DNA from: Planococcus citri
Taxonomy: Eukaryota > Arthropoda > Insecta > Hemiptera > Pseudococcidae
Assembly: GCF_950023065.1 (NCBI RefSeq)
Contig: NC_088677.1
Coordinates: 25,565,230-25,629,229 of the forward strand
Length of the DNA stretch: 64,000 nucleotides
Direction: 5' to 3'
The position numbers and the translations under genes are program-made. Positions 60,639 through 64,000 of the stretch are shown in pieces. The notes beneath the pieces were generated by a model. The model ran no database searches. It had not been told where the DNA came from and worked only from the letters and a program-made list of their open reading frames with translations. Position 1 is the stretch's first letter. Each line of letters opens with the position of its first letter.

Positions 60639-63600
60639 GTGAGTATTTCGTAATTAAATTATCGAAACCAAAGTATCATTGTACTACGTTATACAAAGAT
60701 TCAAATCAGAATCGATCATTCTCATATTTTAGTTATGAAGGTAAAAATTAATTCAAAAATTATCCACGTTTATTTCACAGATTTTGCCGGAAGATCCTTT
60801 ACCAAAAACTGTGTGTGTTTCGTGCATTAATCATTTAGAAAACGCTTCGCATTTTGTAGATCAATGTCACCAGACTCAAGCTTATTTAAGCCAACTGTAC
60901 GAAGAAAGCATATTGCCGGTGTGTATTGAATTTTTCAGGAAAAAAAATTCCATGTTGGCAGTGTTGAATAATTTATTGATTTCGATTTTTTTCTCTCAGA
61001 TTCCTACCCAAAATTCCTTCCGAGCACCGAATTATGCGGAGAAAATTACGGTTGTATTGAACGATCGAGCTGATATTGAAATTAATATCACCGAATTGAG
61101 ATCAATCCTAACTCACAAAATAGAATCTAATCAAACTAATTCAGATAATGATGCTATTGGAAACAACTCCAGTCAGATAATTTCAGTTCCACTTGGTGAT
61201 AACGTTAACAATACACATCAGAATTCTATCGAAGTACGTGAAAATTCAAGCTCTGTGCAAGACAATTCAGATCCGCTAGCTTCAAATCATAACTACAATA
61301 GCAATACCAATACGCCCGATAAAAAAAACATAATCCTAGTCGATAAAATCAGTGATGAAAATTCGAATGATATTCCATCCAAAGATGCGTGTTCTTCTGC
61401 CAGCAATTCCCAAGAGCCCATTCGTAACGCAAATGGGGAAAATACAAGGAGTAATCGCAGCCGATTGAAAAGAAAATGTACCATGCGAGTAACACCGGTA
61501 AATAACCATCTCGATTTTAGCGATGAAGAAAACCGTGAACCAGACGATAACAGTGATAATGGCGATGATTTGACCGATAAAAATACAAAAAAGCCCAAAC
61601 TTCAAAGTGAACTTGGTCTATTTTCATGCAAACTATGCCGATCTCCGTTCAAAGCTTTACAGATGCTCAATCAGCATATAAAAACAGTTCATACTATAGG
61701 CAAAGATCATTTAATACTAAAGAAACACAATATGAGAAATAGCCACTCTAAACCGTATGTTTGTGCCATATGTGACTGGAGAACTGGAGAAAAAAAACTA
61801 ATTAGGCGACACATTGCGAGTAAACATAGCTCCACATCATGGACATCAGAAACAAGTGCTAAAGTGAGCAAATTAACTCATAGTCTCATATTCTTACTTA
61901 ATTCAGACAGCCTTTTAAAATATAACTCTTTTTTGTAGGAAAATGATACAAATGAGCAAACAGCCAACGGTACAAGTGCATTTTGTGGACAAACTTTTTC
62001 TAAAGAGTTACATCAAGAGCACTCGAACGTGCATTCTAGAATTAGTACATTTTCTTGCAAACTATGCACATCTTCGTTTAAAAAGAAATATAATCTCAAT
62101 AGGCATATACAGAGAGTTCATTCTGAAAAGCAGTTCAGTTCAACCAGCGATCACATTGTCAAACACAAGGATGCACTTACACAACACAAAAAAATCGTCC
62201 ATGAAACATCATTTGCTTGTGATATGTGTGACTATAAAACTAGCTCGAAGGGTCACATTCAACAACATATTGCTGACAAACACACTACAGCATCATGGAC
62301 ATCAAAAAGAAATGCTGAAGTAAGCAAATCAAAGCACAACTTGACGCTTGTTCAACTCGTATCCTTACTTAATTCGACTATAGCCTTTTAAAATATAACC
62401 TTTTGTTGCAGGAAACTGACACAAATAAGCAAAAATCCGATGGTACAAGTGCATTACGTGCACAAACTTTTCCTCCAGAGTTATATCAAGAGCACTTGAA
62501 CGTGCATTCTAGAATTAGTTCATTTTCTTGCAACCTATGCACATCTGAGTTTAAAAAGAAATATAATCTCTATAGGCATTTACAGACTGTTCATTCTGTA
62601 AAGAAGTTCAGTTCAACCAGCGACTACATTGTCAAACACAAGGATGAACTTACACAACACAAAAAAGTCGTCCATGAAACATCATTTGCTTGCGATATGT
62701 GTGACTATAAAACTAGCTCGAAGGGTCAAATTCAACAACACATTGCTGACAAACACACTGTAGCATCATGGACATCGAAAAGAAATGCTGAAGTAAGCAA
62801 ATCCAAGCACAACTTAACACTAGTCAATTTCATTTCCTAAACATCATTGTTTCTTTGTTTTTTTTTTAAACAGGAAAACGATCAAAAACATTTCTTTTGC
62901 GCAACTTGCGATAAAACATTTTCACAAGAGTTGACTTATCAAGAACATTTGAACGTTCATTCTGGAAAACGTCCATTTTCATGCAAACTCTGCACAGCTT
63001 CGTTCAGAGCTCGACAAGACCTCAATCAGCATTTGCGAACGATCCACTCAGAGAAGCAGTTCAAATGCCCGACTTGCAATTACGTAGCCAAACACAAAGG
63101 TAAACTAACCGAACACATAAAGTGTGTCCATGATAAGCCATTCGCATGTGATAAGTGCGCCTACAGAACCGGCGAGAAGGGTAAAATTCAGCAACACATT
63201 GCCAGTAAACATACCAAGGCTTTGTCTTTTGTTTGTGAAGTCTGCGGTAATGGATTCAAAACGAGGTATTCTCTGCAAATGCACATGAAAAATATTCATT
63301 TTCCTGAGCCGAAAGTTTGCCAAACCTGTGGCACGATTTGTCCTTCGTTGTCGAAATACAACGCGCATGTATTCAGATGTGGCAAAGAGAAGCAAAAATA
63401 CAAATGTGAGAAGTGTGGACAAACGTATGTGAGTAAGGAAATTCTCAGAGATCATATGAATAAGCATTTGAACCTGAAACCGTACAAGTGTAAGGTTTGT
63501 GGTAAGGCGTTTCACATGAGAACTCGATTGTGGACTCACGAATATGTTCATCGTGGAGCAAATTACCAATGCGAAATTTGCAATAGGTCTTTCAATAGGA

Positions 63601-63680
63601 AGGATAATATGAAGAATCATATGAAGAGGCATTTCTACAAATCTATGAGATGTGATGATACGATAGTGACTGCAGTTTGA
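60519..63680 (+). CDS. ZAD C2H2 zinc-finger transcription factor with duplicated exons
   Basis: ZAD proteins are arthropod nuclear DNA-binding factors; the ZAD dimerises through one zinc held by two CxxC pairs. Exons: 60519-60638, 60781-61863 (with a likely 81-bp intron at 60919-60999), 61939-62319, 62412-62792 and 62874-63680, giving about 896 residues. ZAD residues 1-80 have C6-x2-C9 and C52-x2-C55 across the first intron. A long acidic, Asn/Ser-rich linker follows, then fingers: two in exon 2, degraded sets in exons 3 and 4, and nine in the last exon. The stop is TGA at 63678-63680 and AATAAA lies at 63760-63765. The start ATG is at 60519-60521. The intact C-terminal array probably binds DNA; the target is unknown and I assign no orthologue. 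Confidence 0.92.
60919..60999 (+). other. Probable 81-bp in-frame intron in the ZAD gene
   Basis: The segment begins GTGTGT after Pro-coding CCG, ends TTTCTCTCAG, is T-rich and is a multiple of three with no stop. If kept, it adds 27 hydrophobic residues (VCIEFFRKKN...ISIFFSQ), out of place just after a ZAD. I treat it as an intron; retention would keep frame. Confidence 0.65.
61939..62319 (+). CDS. ZAD gene: duplicated exon, copy 1
   Basis: This exon of exactly 381 bp is phase 0-0, flanked by TTTTGTAG and GAA|GTAAGC. It repeats the layout of the last exon's first four fingers. Fingers 2 (CKLCTSSF...HIQRVH) and 4 (CDMCDYKT...HIADKH) are intact. Finger 1 has lost its first Cys (SAFCGQTF) and finger 3 both (FSSTSDHI where the last exon has FKCPTCNY). 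It ends ASWTSKRNAE, also seen in copy 2. Confidence 0.88.
62412..62792 (+). CDS. ZAD gene: duplicated exon, copy 2
   Basis: This exon is also exactly 381 bp, phase 0-0, and highly similar to copy 1, with a 92-bp intron between them. Fingers 2 and 4 keep their ligands (CNLCTSEF, CDMCDYKT). Finger 1 has lost both Cys (SALRAQTF) and finger 3 both (FSSTSDYI). Equal length and phase mean either copy could be skipped without breaking the frame. Confidence 0.88.
62874..63680 (+). CDS. ZAD gene: last exon, nine zinc fingers
   Basis: Fingers in order begin CATC, CKLC, CPTC, CDKC, CEVC, CQTC, CEKC, CKVC and CEIC. Eight are standard C2H2. The sixth (CQTCGTICPSLSKYNAHVFRC) ends in Cys, a C2HC variant. 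This exon preserves the ancestral ligand set of the module that is decayed in the two upstream copies. Confidence 0.93.
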   Translation, partial: ENDQKHFFCATCDKTFSQELTYQEHLNVHSGKRPFSCKLCTASFRARQDLNQHLRTIHSEKQFKCPTCNYVAKHKGKLTEHIKCVHDKPFACDKCAYRTGEKGKIQQHIASKHTKALSFVCEVCGNGFKTRYSLQMHMKNIHFPEPKVCQTCGTICPSLSKYNAHVFRCGKEKQKYKCEKCGQTYVSKEILRDHMNKHLNLKPYKCKVCGKAFHMRTRLWTHEYVHRGANYQCEICNRSFNRKDNMKNHMKRHFYKSMRCDDTIVTAV

Positions 63681-64000
63681 ATTTTCTATTCTAATGATGA
63701 TCGAGTATTTTTGTATGTAAATTTTTATACCTTTTTTTTGTAAGTACTTGCTAAAATGTAATAAATGTCGATGAATAATTTGCAGTTTCATTTTTATTGA
63801 GATTGAGATTGAAAAAATGATGGTTTTGACTTGACTTCCACCAATACAGCTATGTCAAGTATGTTTGGTTGATTGAGCTATGGATATTTCGGATGATATT
63901 ACTCAACAGATACATGAGAATATGATTAGTCTACCTCTTGGAAAAAAGAACTAATCAACTCGTCAGTGAATTAATATTATTCAATTGATGCAATGATTCC
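63681..64000. other. 3' flank of the ZAD gene
   Basis: After the polyadenylation signal there is no further coding signal to the window end. Confidence 0.4.
63760..63765 (+). terminator. Polyadenylation signal of the ZAD gene
   Basis: AATAAA lies 80 bases after the TGA stop, followed by a T-rich stretch. Position and motif fit. Confidence 0.6.

Noticed and set aside
63105..63791. 228-codon minus-strand open frame
   Set aside because: It is the antisense shadow of the zinc-finger exon.

Overview
The window is animal nuclear DNA, most likely from an insect. It is very AT-rich, its genes are split by GT-AG introns, and one gene starts with a ZAD domain, a zinc-finger module largely confined to arthropods. 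A sap-sucking hemipteran would fit the base composition, but nothing here proves it. All gene models below were built by hand from splice sites, reading phase and protein motifs; none was checked against transcripts or databases.

Three genes are supported. (1) On the minus strand (7775 down to 3611) a compact 15-exon gene encodes about 972 residues: spectrin-like helical repeats, then a C-terminal KASH membrane anchor of the nesprin/Msp-300 type. The last residues look frameshifted. (2) On the plus strand, 19362 to 55805, lie 15 exons (about 1383 residues, 5' end not found) of a C2H2 / ELM2 / SANT corepressor related to TRERF1, ZNF541 and MIDEAS. Members of that family scaffold the mitotic deacetylase complex. 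Its introns reach 19 kb. (3) On the plus strand, 60519 to 63680, a ZAD C2H2 transcription factor has tandemly duplicated exons in which several zinc-binding cysteines are lost.

Much of the rest is transposon and satellite DNA, much of it in the introns of gene 2. Several elements have visible termini and target-site duplications: a hAT-like element at 2235-2824; a 1.8 kb foldback element at 8561-10380 with a one-armed relative at 58530-59470; a 2.4 kb near-perfect hairpin flanked by TTAA at 13192-15622; and a 5.7 kb pile-up at 26450-32170. In that pile-up a decayed Ty3/gypsy-like integrase is split by two hAT-like elements, one carrying two more nested inside it, and by a pogo-like element that itself carries a MITE, a SINE and a small inverted-repeat element. 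A second MITE of unusual design is at 36977-37893 beside a LINE RNase H relic. Low-complexity satellites fill about 15630-17000, 20830-21850 and 35300-38100.

The observations I rate highest are an array of nuclear-receptor sites (TCAAGGTCA, and IR-1 palindromes matching ecdysone response elements) in an intron of gene 2; a 14-unit repeat in its large exon; exon duplication with loss of zinc ligands in gene 3; the frame-shifted KASH tail; and two unrelated MITEs that both repeat their terminal motif internally.
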